Positions 36,844-45,661 of a stretch of 64,000 nt of DNA are shown in pieces (positions within the stretch are counted from its first letter, which is position 1; each line of letters opens with the position of its first letter). The notes under the pieces were generated by a model that had not been told where the DNA came from, made no database searches, and was given only the letters and a program-made list of their open reading frames with translations. The DNA is from Thalassospira sp. MCCC 1A03138 (lineage in GTDB: Bacteria; Pseudomonadota; Alphaproteobacteria; Rhodospirillales; Thalassospiraceae). Position numbers and translations under genes: made by a program. The stretch spans positions 186,001-250,000 of the forward strand of contig NZ_JFJY01000005.1 of the NCBI RefSeq assembly GCF_002115785.1, written 5' to 3'.

Positions 36844-37494
36844 TCAGGCGCCAACGGCTTTCAGAATTTCACTTGCGCGGGCGCGCATGCCTGACGGTGC
36901 TTCACTGTCATCGGCAATCTCGGTCAGCAGCGGCTTTGCTGCTTCGACCTCACCTGCTGCGATATGAAGCATCGCGATCATTTCACGTGCCGAGTAGTAC
37001 CAGGGATTTTCAGGCACAGCGATCGGTTCCAAACGCGAAATCAAATCCTTGGCATTTGATGCGTCGGCGTTGTTCATCGCAATTTGAACCACGGCAAGGT
37101 CGCGATAGATCTTTTCGACGTCGCTATTACCCGCAATTACCTCAAGCTCGGCGACCGCGGAATCTTTCGCCCCGGCGCGAAGATAAATTGCCGCCTTCTG
37201 GAAATGACCAAGGGCGACAAAACCGGCATCACCATCGGCAATGATCGCATCAAGCGCACCCAGTGCCGCATCCTGCTTTTCTTCACCAGCCTGTGCCAGT
37301 TCAATGGCATTTGCCATGCGCGTGCCGTTTTCGATGCGCGAATTTTCCTCGTAGCTTTTCCAGCCTTCACGTCCGGCAACACCCAGCACGATCACGGCCG
37401 CCACACCGACGATGTATTTGCCGTATTTGCGCCACAGCGCTTCATTGCGCTCGCGCTTGAGGTCTTCTTCGACTTCCTGGAAAATATCAACCAC
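36844..37494 (-). CDS. YfgM-like TPR protein, inner membrane anchored
   Basis: 216 aa, GTG start with GGAG nine bases upstream. Short cytoplasmic N terminus, one membrane helix (about 26-43), then periplasmic tetratricopeptide-like helices. Relatives (YfgM/DUF2133) act with PpiD at the Sec translocon and as periplasmic chaperones. First gene of the operon with bamB and der, which fits a role in envelope protein traffic. Alignment of individual TPR units is approximate. Confidence 0.82.
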   Translation of the reverse strand: MVDIFQEVEEDLKRERNEALWRKYGKYIVGVAAVIVLGVAGREGWKSYEENSRIENGTRMANAIELAQAGEEKQDAALGALDAIIADGDAGFVALGHFQKAAIYLRAGAKDSAVAELEVIAGNSDVEKIYRDLAVVQIAMNNADASNAKDLISRLEPIAVPENPWYYSAREMIAMLHIAAGEVEAAKPLLTEIADDSEAPSGMRARASEILKAVGA

Positions 37495-37521
37495 GAAAAC
37501 CGCTCCAATCCGATCAAAAGA

Positions 37522-37542
37522 AAGCGGGCAACCTGCCCGCTT
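37522..37542 (-). terminator. Attenuator-like hairpin in the yfgM-bamB-der leader
   Basis: Perfect 9-bp stem (AAGCGGGCA 37522-37530 with 37534-37542) and a three-base loop. On the minus strand it is followed by TCTTTTG. It lies between the predicted promoter (37565-37593) and the first gene (37494). Confidence 0.55.
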
Positions 37543-37564
37543 GTCAGAATTAATTCCGGCAAGG

Positions 37565-37593
37565 ATTTAACGCGCCAGTGCGCAAGGGGTCAA
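37565..37593 (-). promoter_or_regulatory. Promoter for yfgM-bamB-der
   Basis: On the minus strand TTGACC (37593-37588), 17-base spacer, TTAAAT (37570-37565). Predicted leader about 64 bases. Confidence 0.55.
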
Positions 37594-37686
37594 GTCCGCT
37601 GCACACCCGGGGCCGTCAATATCGCAATTAAATCCCACAATGCTGTATTTCCCATCTAAAACTGCCAACCACAACATTGTTTTTTA

Positions 37687-37710
37687 TCCTGTGAACAAAC
37701 CTTCACAGGA
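37687..37710. repeat. Perfect 9-bp inverted repeat in the yfgM / lipoprotein intergenic region
   Basis: TCCTGTGAA (37687-37695) and TTCACAGGA (37702-37710), six bases apart, with a T run on the left side. Could be an operator or a hairpin. The rest of 37495-37982 (488 bases) contains the promoter and hairpin listed separately and no gene I can support. Confidence 0.5.
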
Positions 37711-37982
37711 AAGAATTGCCGCATGCGATGCTAGCCCGAGCGACCGCCTGCCGCCAAAATCAAAACCTGCCGTTCGGTTAATTGCCAAACCCGGCTGAAA
37801 TGTGGCCAATCCGTCCCAACATCAAAAACCGTATTTGTGACAACCAAAACGGCACGTGGATTGCATTTGTAAATTCGGGAAACGGAATTTTAATCGCCAC
37901 CGGGCAAATACTGACCGGTCGATGCACGGAGATCAGGATGACAAGCTTGCACAAGGCCCAAAGCCGACAAGAGGCGAAACGG

Positions 37983-38363
37983 ATGATCCGTCAGCGCGTT
38001 CTGGCTGGAATATTCGCAACGCTGCTTGGCGCCGGAGTCTCTGGCTGCGACACTACCGCCTCCGACATCGCAGGCACACACATCTTTACCGGTGTCGAAT
38101 GGTATATAGCGCTCGACGTTGTCAGCATCATCAACACCGACAAAACACTGGTCGATCACGTCGTTTCCCTCTCGACTGGCCGGGATTGTTCAACCATCCG
38201 CAAGATAGATGGCAAGTCATACTGCAAAAAGGACCCGGTTCCGGAACCGCCACTTTATTGCTATCGCACCTTGGCCGCCGTCAGCTGCTATCGCACGCCT
38301 GATCCCTATAACACCGGTGCACAGACCGTTGACTGGCCACCAACCCGGTCCCGAAGCCTTTAG
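37983..38363 (+). CDS. Small putative lipoprotein, unknown function
   Basis: 126 aa from ATG 37983 (GAGG eight bases upstream); an alternative ATG at 37938 also has a ribosome binding site but would lengthen the signal peptide. Residues 1-22 form a lipoprotein signal with V-S-G-C, acylated Cys22. The mature part has six further cysteines at about 81, 92, 108, 118 and nearby, and a tail with CYRTPDPYNTG followed by PP. I do not recognise the family. An even number of cysteines is compatible with periplasmic disulfides. It stands before a DUF2794 gene, 154 bases away. Confidence 0.65.
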   Translation: MIRQRVLAGIFATLLGAGVSGCDTTASDIAGTHIFTGVEWYIALDVVSIINTDKTLVDHVVSLSTGRDCSTIRKIDGKSYCKKDPVPEPPLYCYRTLAAVSCYRTPDPYNTGAQTVDWPPTRSRSL

Positions 38364-38517
38364 CCATCTCAACCACCTGAAATCCCACATATATTTGTAA
38401 AAATTTTCATATTGCGGCCCTTTCAAACTTGAGGCCGCAGATAAACCACGCTACCGTGTCATACGGGCGTCACAAATGCCCGGCCCCGGCCTTTTGAAAT
38501 TACGTCCGGAGAAAGAC

Positions 38518-38871
38518 ATGGGTACATTGTTCAATCTGGCTCAATACCGCAAAGCCAAAAGCTTTGTGCATTTCGACCGGACTGAATTGATGCAGCTCAT
38601 GAACACCTATTCCAGACAAGTCGCAAGTGGCGCATGGCGCGACTATGCCATTGATCACCTTGATGGCATGGCCATGTTCTCCATCTTCCGTTCCTCGCAC
38701 GAAACAGCCATATTCACCGTCATCAAGCTTGGTGCGGATCACAAGAATGCCGGGCATTTCGTTGCACTTCACAGCGGTGAAAAAATCAAACAAAGCTCCG
38801 AAATCCAGAACGTTCTTGATGCCGTTGAAAAACGCGCACGCAAAGTCGTCCCGCTGCTCAAATCCCGTTAA
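38518..38871 (+). CDS. DUF2794 protein
   Basis: 117 aa from ATG 38518 with GGAGAAA upstream. The core FDRTELMQLMNTYSRQVASG and WRDYAIDHLDGMAMFSIFR regions match what I know of DUF2794, a small conserved alphaproteobacterial family of unknown function. No signal peptide or membrane helix; a basic C terminus. The Sel1-repeat gene begins about 16 bases after its stop. Confidence 0.7.
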   Translation: MGTLFNLAQYRKAKSFVHFDRTELMQLMNTYSRQVASGAWRDYAIDHLDGMAMFSIFRSSHETAIFTVIKLGADHKNAGHFVALHSGEKIKQSSEIQNVLDAVEKRARKVVPLLKSR

Positions 38872-38887
38872 AGATCGGTTTCGCCTT

Positions 38888-39649
38888 TTGCCCCTTTCCA
38901 GACTTACTTTCTTCTCGCCCAATCGCGGCAATCGCACCATCCTGTGTGGTTTTCTTGTTTTGGTCGCATATACTTTTCATGCCCCACCGGCACAGGCCGA
39001 CTACACCAGTGGTTATAAGGCCTATCAGGCGGGGAATTATGAAATGGCCCGCGCACAGTGGCGCGTTGCCGCACAGGAAGACGATCCACGTGCGCAATAT
39101 GCTCTTGGCCTGCTTTACTATCGCGGCCTTGCCGGACCACAGGACTACCGACAGGCGGCAGATTGGTTTGCCCTTGCAGCACGCTCTAATCATGCAAATG
39201 CAATCTATTACCTTGGGCTGATGTATTTCAATGGCTGGGGGCTGCGCTATGACCAGTTCCGCGCCACTGAATTCTTGAAACGTGCTCTTCGTGCCAACGG
39301 GAACAATACCGATGCCGCCTTTCTGATTGGCGAACAGTATTTTCACGGGCGTGGAGCGGAACAAAACTATGTTGAAGCCGCCCATTATTACAGGATTGCC
39401 GCCGAAAAAGGCATGCATGCCGCCCAATTCATGCTTGGTGCGATGCTGGAACGTGGCTGGGGTGTTGAACCGGATTATGCCGATGCCTATTACTGGCTAC
39501 GCCGTTCTGCCCTTGGCCCCCGCCCCCTGCCGCCCGGTGTCGAACTTGAAATGGATCCGGCAACGGCAATTACCAATCTTGAATCAAAGCTGCGCCTTGA
39601 AGAAATCAGACGTGTTGACAAACGGCTACAGGAATTGGCTGTTCCCTGA
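38888..39649 (+). CDS. Sel1-repeat protein, secreted
   Basis: About 253 aa from a TTG at 38888, chosen because it gives a basic n-region, a hydrophobic stretch and an AQA cleavage site (PPAQA before DYTSG); there is no ATG between the DUF2794 stop and the mature domain. Five Sel1-like repeats follow (for example AAQEDDPRAQYALGLLYYRG, then NHANAIYYLGLMYFNG, AAFLIGEQYFHG and AAQFMLGAMLERG). Solenoid proteins of this type act as adaptors in the periplasm. Partner unknown. The frame continues upstream inside the DUF2794 gene, but only as a shadow. Confidence 0.75.
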   Translation: MPLSRLTFFSPNRGNRTILCGFLVLVAYTFHAPPAQADYTSGYKAYQAGNYEMARAQWRVAAQEDDPRAQYALGLLYYRGLAGPQDYRQAADWFALAARSNHANAIYYLGLMYFNGWGLRYDQFRATEFLKRALRANGNNTDAAFLIGEQYFHGRGAEQNYVEAAHYYRIAAEKGMHAAQFMLGAMLERGWGVEPDYADAYYWLRRSALGPRPLPPGVELEMDPATAITNLESKLRLEEIRRVDKRLQELAVP

Positions 39650-39658
39650 ACCAGAACA

Positions 39659-39687
39659 CAAAAGGCCACCCAAAGGCGGCCTTTTGC
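39659..39687. terminator. Bidirectional terminator, Sel1 gene / nrdB
   Basis: AAAAGGCC (39660-39667) pairs with GGCCTTTT (39678-39685), with an inner CC/GG pair and a short loop. Lies between convergent genes. Confidence 0.75.
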
Positions 39688-39711
39688 ATGATATCCGTTC
39701 CGTAACCGGGA

Positions 39712-40740
39712 TCAGGAAAATGCTTCGTCCCAAGTACCGCGCGTTGCGGCTTTTGAATATTCCGTCGCGCGGTTTTCAAAGAAGTTGGTGTGCTCGACCG
39801 CATTCAGCATCGCATCCATCCATGGTAACGGGTTCTGTTCAATCCCGTATTGCCCCTTAAGACCAAGCTGGCTCAGGCGGCGATCAGCGATATAGCGGAT
39901 GTATTTCTTGATATCTTCCGCTGTCAGGCCCTGCACCGCACCGGCTTCGAAGGACAGATCGATAAACGCATCTTCGTGACTGACGATGGTTTTGCAGGCC
40001 TCGATCAGGTCGCTGCGCATTTCGTCATCCCAGATTTCCGGGTTCTCTTTGCAGAATGTCCTAAACAGGCGGATGATGCTTTCGCAATGCAGGCTTTCAT
40101 CGCGAACCGACCATGTGACGATCTGCCCCATGCCCTTCATCTTGTTAAAGCGAGGGAAATTCATCAGCATCGCGAATGATGCAAACAGTTGCAGACCTTC
40201 GGTGAATGCGCCAAATACCGCAAGCGTCTTGGCGATGTTCCGCTTGCCCTGTGTGGTTAAACGCAGGTCGCCATGCTCGTCGGTATACTCGTCTTCCGGA
40301 CCGATGCCCCAGATTTGCATATAGTCGTATTTGTCCTTCATTTCCTTGTACTGGAAGAAGGCCTCATACTCGGCTTCGGGCATGCCAATGGTATCAAGAA
40401 GGTGCGAATAGGCTGCTACATGGATGGTTTCCATGTTGGAAAATGCTGCCAGCATCATCTGGACTTCGGTTGGTTTGAATACGCGCGTATAATGGCGCAT
40501 ATAGCAGTTATTGACCTCGATATCCGACTGAGTAAAAAAGCGGAAAATCTGCGTTAGCAGGTTGCGCTCGGCATCGGAAATCGTGTGGTTCCAATCCTTG
40601 ACGTCATCGGCCAGCGGCACCTCTTCGGGCAGCCAGTGAATTTGCTGCTGGGTCAGCCACGCCTCATAGGCCCACGGATAACGGAACGGCTTGTAGACCG
40701 GGTTTTCCGTCAGAAGATCAATTACTTTATCGTCAGACAT
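39712..40740 (-). CDS. nrdB: Ribonucleotide reductase class Ia, beta subunit
   Basis: 342 aa. Houses the di-iron tyrosyl radical that starts ribonucleotide reduction. Predicted ligands are all present: Asp73, Glu104, His107, Glu181, Glu215 and His218, with the radical Tyr111 in ETIHVAAY. There is no ATP-cone at the N terminus. The gene follows nrdA by 40 bases. Canonical class Ia chemistry is therefore expected. Confidence 0.94.
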   Translation of the reverse strand: MSDDKVIDLLTENPVYKPFRYPWAYEAWLTQQQIHWLPEEVPLADDVKDWNHTISDAERNLLTQIFRFFTQSDIEVNNCYMRHYTRVFKPTEVQMMLAAFSNMETIHVAAYSHLLDTIGMPEAEYEAFFQYKEMKDKYDYMQIWGIGPEDEYTDEHGDLRLTTQGKRNIAKTLAVFGAFTEGLQLFASFAMLMNFPRFNKMKGMGQIVTWSVRDESLHCESIIRLFRTFCKENPEIWDDEMRSDLIEACKTIVSHEDAFIDLSFEAGAVQGLTAEDIKKYIRYIADRRLSQLGLKGQYGIEQNPLPWMDAMLNAVEHTNFFENRATEYSKAATRGTWDEAFS

Positions 40741-40780
40741 ATCGTCACTTCTCGCAAAAATTCTGTGTGCTCAAGCCGCC

Positions 40781-42661
40781 TTACTGGCAGGCGAGACATT
40801 CATCATAATCGGGTTCGCTGGCTGCCTGTGCGGCGGCGGCCGCAACCAATGCCGGGATTTCAAACGAGCTTTCCGGGCTTGGCATATCGTCATCATTCGA
40901 CTTCGCACGCCCCGGAATGTTCGCAACCACCTCGGCCCGCTGGATCGATTTCGACCGGCAGTAATAAAGGCTTTTGACCCCCTTTTTCCATGCCTGGAAA
41001 TGGATCTGATGAAGGTCCCGTTTATGAACATTTGACGCCAGGAAGATGTTCAGTGACTGCGCCTGATCAATCATCGGCGTGCGATCACCGGCAAGTTCGA
41101 TCAGCCAGCGCTGATCAAGCTCGAACGCAGTCTTGAAGATGTCTTTTTCCAGATCAGACAGGAAATCAAGATGCTGAACCGATCCTTCATGCACCGTGAT
41201 GGATGTCCAGACTTCTTCAGTATTCCGACCTTTTTCTTCCAGAACCTCGGCAAGATACTTGTTACGCACGTTAAACGAGCCCGAAAGCGTCTTGTGAGTG
41301 TAGGAGTTCGCCGCCATCGGCTCGATTCCCGGCGAAGCACCGCCGCAAATGATCGAAATCGATGCGGTCGGCGCAATTGCGGTTTTGTTCGAGAAACGGG
41401 CTTTGATGCCGTATTCGGCCGCATCCGAGCATGAACCGCGTTCTTCCGCCAACTTTTCAGATGCCGCATCGGCATGCTTTTTCAAGTGATCGAAAATCTG
41501 CTTGTTCCAGACCTTGCTCATCACCCCTTCAAGCGGCACTTTCTGTGCCTGAAGGAAGGAATGGAAGCCCATCACGCCAAGACCAACCGAACGTTCACGC
41601 ATAGCGGAATATTTCGCACGCGCCATGGTATCGGGTGCATGATCGATAAAGTCCTGAAGCACGTTGTCAAGGAAACGCAGAATATCTTCGATGAACTGCA
41701 TGTCATCCTTCCAGGTCAGATAATGTTCAAGGTTCAGCGACGACAGGCAGCAAACAGCCGTACGATCCCCGCCCAGATGATCCTTACCGGTCGGCAACGT
41801 GATTTCCGAACACAGGTTCGATGTCTTGACGCTAAGCCCGGCCAGCTTGTGGTGTTCCGGCACCGCACGGTTCACGGTGTCGATGAACAGCATATAGGGC
41901 TCGCCTGTTTCAACGCGCGATGTCAGCAAACGTATCCACAATGAACGCGCGCTGATTTTGCGCACAACATGCCCGTCTTTGGGGGATGTCAGCGCCCATT
42001 CTTCATCATTTTCAACCGCCCGCATGAAGGCATCCGAAATCGCAACGCCCTGATGCAGGTTCGGCGTCTTACGGTTCGGGTCACCACCGGTCGGGCGGCG
42101 CATCTCGGAAAACTCTTCGATCTCTGGATGGCTGACCGGCATATAAACCGCGGCCGATCCACGGCGCAACGATCCCTGACTGATCGCCAGTGTCAGGCTG
42201 TCCATCACGCGAATGAACGGCACCACCCCGGACGTCTTTCCATTCTTGCCGACCTTTTCCCCAATCGAACGCAGATTGCCCCAGTACGAACCGATTCCGC
42301 CGCCACGTGCCGCAAGCCAGACATTCTCTGTCCAGATATCGACAATACCGCCAAGATTATCGTCTGCTTCATTCAGGAAGCAGGAAATCGGCAAGCCTCG
42401 CGTGGTCCCGCCATTCGACAGGATCGGGGTCGCTGGCATGAACCAGAGCTTGGAAATATAATCATAAAGACGCTGCGCATGCGCTTCATTGTCACCATAG
42501 TAGCTGGCAACGCGCGCAAACAGATCCTGATAGCTTTCGCCCGGCATCAGATAACGGTCATTCAAAACCGCCTTGCCAAAGTCAGTCAGCAATGCATCGC
42601 GCGAACGATCAACAATAACGCGCGCACCTTTCTCGTGCTGCACCACATCCAGCATCTTCAT
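40781..42661 (-). CDS. nrdA: Ribonucleotide reductase class Ia, alpha subunit (no ATP-cone)
   Basis: 626 aa. Reduces NDPs to dNDPs. The active-site pieces are intact: Cys94 (PISCFLN), Asn282, Cys284 and Glu286 (SNLCSEI), Cys305 with its partner, the radical-transfer pair Tyr566-Tyr567, and the shuttle cysteines Cys622/Cys625 at the C terminus. The chain begins directly with the catalytic domain; the roughly 90-residue ATP-cone of E. coli NrdA is absent, so dATP feedback through that domain cannot operate. Transcription probably starts within the NrdR-type region upstream. Confidence 0.93.
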   Translation of the reverse strand: MKMLDVVQHEKGARVIVDRSRDALLTDFGKAVLNDRYLMPGESYQDLFARVASYYGDNEAHAQRLYDYISKLWFMPATPILSNGGTTRGLPISCFLNEADDNLGGIVDIWTENVWLAARGGGIGSYWGNLRSIGEKVGKNGKTSGVVPFIRVMDSLTLAISQGSLRRGSAAVYMPVSHPEIEEFSEMRRPTGGDPNRKTPNLHQGVAISDAFMRAVENDEEWALTSPKDGHVVRKISARSLWIRLLTSRVETGEPYMLFIDTVNRAVPEHHKLAGLSVKTSNLCSEITLPTGKDHLGGDRTAVCCLSSLNLEHYLTWKDDMQFIEDILRFLDNVLQDFIDHAPDTMARAKYSAMRERSVGLGVMGFHSFLQAQKVPLEGVMSKVWNKQIFDHLKKHADAASEKLAEERGSCSDAAEYGIKARFSNKTAIAPTASISIICGGASPGIEPMAANSYTHKTLSGSFNVRNKYLAEVLEEKGRNTEEVWTSITVHEGSVQHLDFLSDLEKDIFKTAFELDQRWLIELAGDRTPMIDQAQSLNIFLASNVHKRDLHQIHFQAWKKGVKSLYYCRSKSIQRAEVVANIPGRAKSNDDDMPSPESSFEIPALVAAAAAQAASEPDYDECLACQ

Positions 42662-42839
42662 GCTTGTAGTCCCCTTACCTGAACGGTCGCCCGTTGGCGG
42701 CGATCCGCTTCCTGTTTGTTATCTTCATCAAACGGCGTTTGCCTGACCCGGCTCCGGTTGACGGACTGCCAGATCATGAAAAATAGCCGTTTCCAATGCC
42801 GTTTGAAAATGGTTATGCCTGCTCAAAGCCGGATTGAAA

Positions 42840-42886
42840 ACACAATATGTAGTGGGAATGGATAAAAAATCGTCAATCGATTGTAT
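42840..42886 (-). promoter_or_regulatory. Paired NrdR boxes and promoter upstream of nrdA
   Basis: ACACAATATGTAGTGG at 42840-42855 matches the NrdR box consensus at 14 of 16 positions. A weaker second copy (about 11 of 16) occupies 42871-42886, exactly 31 bp away, the spacing usual for NrdR pairs. A TTGACG -35 on the minus strand falls between them. The remaining sequence from 42662 to 43075 contains no gene I can support. Confidence 0.65.
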
Positions 42887-43075
42887 CAGTTCCGTTACAA
42901 TCCCGGATATCCAATGATTCGCGGCAAAGGCATTTTTTACGCCCCCTGCGGTCAAGCAAAAGATCAGCAAAATTTTTGCGAACAGCTTGATCCCAAAGGT
43001 TGAGTTTGGGGTGATCAGCATCCTTCAAATACGCAAAACGCCAGTTGCGATTCCCGATTTGAATTGTCCCAAACA

Positions 43076-43104
43076 AAAAGCGCCCGGACAAACCGGGCGC
43101 TTTT
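43076..43104. terminator. Terminator after gcd
   Basis: Perfect 12-bp stem (AAAAGCGCCCGG 43076-43087 with 43093-43104) and a five-base loop. On the minus strand, just past the gcd stop codon, it ends in a T-rich run. Confidence 0.85.
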
Positions 43105-43123
43105 ACAGATATTCGAAACGTGC

Positions 43124-45460
43124 TTAGGGCAGTTTATAAGCCACCACGTAATCACCGGCCGTGGTTCCGATGGAACCATGCCCACCAGCAACGATCAGCA
43201 CATATTGTGTGCCGTCATCGGTGGTGTAGGTCATCGGCGTTGACTGCCCGCCAGCAGGCAGCCGTGCCTCCCAAAGCTGTTTGCCCGTGGTGACGTCATA
43301 GGCACGAAAGTAGTTATCAACCGCCGCTCCAAGGAACGCCACACCACCCTTGGTGATGATCGGACCACCGATGCCTGGCACACCAAGCTCGAACGGTAAT
43401 GGCAGGGGTGTCATGTCCTCAACCGTACCGTTTTTATGCTTGTAAACAACCTCGCCAGTGCGAAGGTCCGCCCCCGCGACATAGCCCCATGGCGGAGCTT
43501 GGCAAGGTACACCAACTGGTGACAGGAACGGCCCCATACTGACTGCATAAGGCGCGCCTTCATTGCGGTTGATCCCCATCTCGCTGGCTTTTTCCGTACC
43601 GCGCGGCGGCACTTCGTCGCGTGGGATCAATTGCGATGTGAAAGCAAGATATGTCGGCATGCCGAACATGATCTGTTTTTCGGGATCAATCGCCACACTG
43701 CCCCAATTGAATGTGCCGAAATTACCGGGATAAACCAGCGTCCCTTCCAAAGAAGGCGGGGTATAACGGCCTTCATATTTCAACTGATGGAACTGAATGC
43801 GACATGCCAGCTGATCAAACAGTGTAATGCCCCACATATCCTTTTCCGTCAGCGGTTCGGGCATGAAGGTCAGGTCCGATACCGGCTGTGTCGGCGCTGT
43901 GAAATCTTCCGGGATCGCACCGCCAGGTGCGGGAACTTCCCTAACCGGAATGATCGGTTCGCCCGTCCGGCGATCAAGGACATAGATATCACCCTGCTTG
44001 GTCGATCCGACAAGTGCCGGGACATTTTCACCATCGGATGTGGTGATATCGAGCAACGCGGGCTGGGCCGGAACATCCATATCCCAAAGGTCGTGATGCA
44101 CCGTCTGGCGCACCCACTGGACCTGTCCGGTTTCAAGGCTAAGCGCGACGATGGATGATGAATAGGTTTCAACCTCTTCACTACGACCCATACCCAATTG
44201 ATCGGGCACCTTGTTGCCCAGCGGCACATAGATCATGCCGAGCTCCTCATCTGCACTCGACACTGACCAGCTATTGGGTGAATTCGCGGTATAGGTCTGA
44301 CCTTCGGGGATCGGTTCGGTCTGTTCCGGATTGCCGGAATCCCAGTTCCACACCAGCTCACCGCTATTGACGTCATAGGCACGAATGACACCCGACTGGG
44401 ATTTGGTCGAATAATTGTCATTCACCGCGCCGCCAATAATGATCTTGCCATCAGCAACGACCGGCGGCGAGGTAGAATAATAATATCCGGCCGGGTTGTA
44501 GGGCATTCCGTCTTCCAGATGGACGGTTCCCTGATCACCAAAGTCGGCGCAAATCTCGCCGTTATTAGCATCAAGAGCAATCAGTCGCGCATCCGACGTC
44601 GGCAGATACACCCGTGCGGCACACGATGCATCTGCTAACATCGCGGTATCCTGATAGAATGTCACCCCTCGGCAGGTCTGGTGCTGCCGGTCGGTATTAT
44701 CGGGAACTTCCGGATCAAACCGCCATTTTTCCTGCCCGGTTTTGGCATCGATCGCCATTGCCCAGCTATGCGGCGTACACAGATAAAGCGTGTCATTGAT
44801 CTTAAGGGGGGTCACCTGATAGGTCGTTTCAGGCACGTCTTCGGACCGCCTGACATCGCCGGTCTGAAAAACCCACGCCTGTTCAAGTGTCGCAACATTA
44901 TCGGTGTTGATCTGATCAAGAGGCGAATAACGTTGCCCGAACGGTGTCCGTCCATATTGATGCCAATCACCTGCCGGAACATCGCCTCCCAGGTCAGGAC
45001 TGGAAACAACCGGGCTGTCGTTTAACTGGCCCTCGATTGCATGAGGGTTATTCATCATCGAATACACCGCAACAACAATCGCCAGGACAAGGCTGCCCTC
45101 CAGCACGAACGAACGTGTTGGTTTGACTTCCGGCACTGGCTGCCCGACCAGAAGCGTCTTGCGATAGGCAGGCATGGCAAGCCACAGGCCGATCAAAACA
45201 ATCAAACCACCGCGCGGTCCCAACTGCCACCAGTCAAACCCGACTTCCCAAACGGCCCAGCCAAGGCTTGCGATCATGAAAAGTGCGTAAAACGGTAAAA
45301 CGACAGGTCGTTTTGCGAATGAAAGAGCCGCGGCAATCAGAAATGCCAATCCGGCAAATGCATAATACCAGCTACCATCCAGCAAAATAAGCCAGACGCC
45401 CCCGGCACCAAGTGCCAGTCCGATCAAGGCCAGCAACCCGGATGTCAGAATATTGATCAT
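43124..45460 (-). CDS. gcd: Membrane-bound PQQ-dependent glucose dehydrogenase
   Basis: 778 aa from the ATG at 45460 (AGGA upstream); a start at 45517 would add 19 residues before the first helix. Oxidises glucose to gluconolactone in the periplasm and passes electrons to ubiquinone. About five membrane helices (first 135 residues) precede an eight-bladed PQQ propeller with DWHQYGRTPFGQRYSPLDQI, CRGVTFY and WDMDVPAQP motifs. Quinate/shikimate dehydrogenases share this layout and cannot be ruled out. PQQ synthesis genes are not in the window. Confidence 0.85.
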   Translation of the reverse strand: MINILTSGLLALIGLALGAGGVWLILLDGSWYYAFAGLAFLIAAALSFAKRPVVLPFYALFMIASLGWAVWEVGFDWWQLGPRGGLIVLIGLWLAMPAYRKTLLVGQPVPEVKPTRSFVLEGSLVLAIVVAVYSMMNNPHAIEGQLNDSPVVSSPDLGGDVPAGDWHQYGRTPFGQRYSPLDQINTDNVATLEQAWVFQTGDVRRSEDVPETTYQVTPLKINDTLYLCTPHSWAMAIDAKTGQEKWRFDPEVPDNTDRQHQTCRGVTFYQDTAMLADASCAARVYLPTSDARLIALDANNGEICADFGDQGTVHLEDGMPYNPAGYYYSTSPPVVADGKIIIGGAVNDNYSTKSQSGVIRAYDVNSGELVWNWDSGNPEQTEPIPEGQTYTANSPNSWSVSSADEELGMIYVPLGNKVPDQLGMGRSEEVETYSSSIVALSLETGQVQWVRQTVHHDLWDMDVPAQPALLDITTSDGENVPALVGSTKQGDIYVLDRRTGEPIIPVREVPAPGGAIPEDFTAPTQPVSDLTFMPEPLTEKDMWGITLFDQLACRIQFHQLKYEGRYTPPSLEGTLVYPGNFGTFNWGSVAIDPEKQIMFGMPTYLAFTSQLIPRDEVPPRGTEKASEMGINRNEGAPYAVSMGPFLSPVGVPCQAPPWGYVAGADLRTGEVVYKHKNGTVEDMTPLPLPFELGVPGIGGPIITKGGVAFLGAAVDNYFRAYDVTTGKQLWEARLPAGGQSTPMTYTTDDGTQYVLIVAGGHGSIGTTAGDYVVAYKLP

Positions 45461-45594
45461 GAGATTGTCCTCGTTGTGCGTAAAAGCGGGACATACCGAC
45501 ACAGCCTTTGACCACAAAATGGCAGGTTAAAGGCAGTATCGGCATTTTTTCCAGAACGCACAGACAGCAACACCGGTTCCAACCAACATCGGAA

Positions 45595-45631
45595 AAATAA
45601 AAACCACCGGCCGTTAACAATCCGGTGGTTT
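45595..45631 (-). terminator. Terminator after fliN
   Basis: Perfect 10-bp stem (45601-45610 with 45622-45631). On the minus strand it is followed by TTTTTATTTTT, 31 bases past the fliN stop codon. Confidence 0.85.
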
Positions 45632-45661
45632 GCAAAATCGCCGAGTTCTTTGGAAAATCTC

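Noticed and set aside
42728..43021. A 97-codon minus-strand frame with a signal-peptide-like start (hydrophobic stretch then AFA)
   Set aside because: It overlaps the NrdR boxes and the nrdA promoter, its ribosome binding site touches the ATG, and the rest of the product has no recognisable fold. The hydrophobic look follows from AT-rich DNA.
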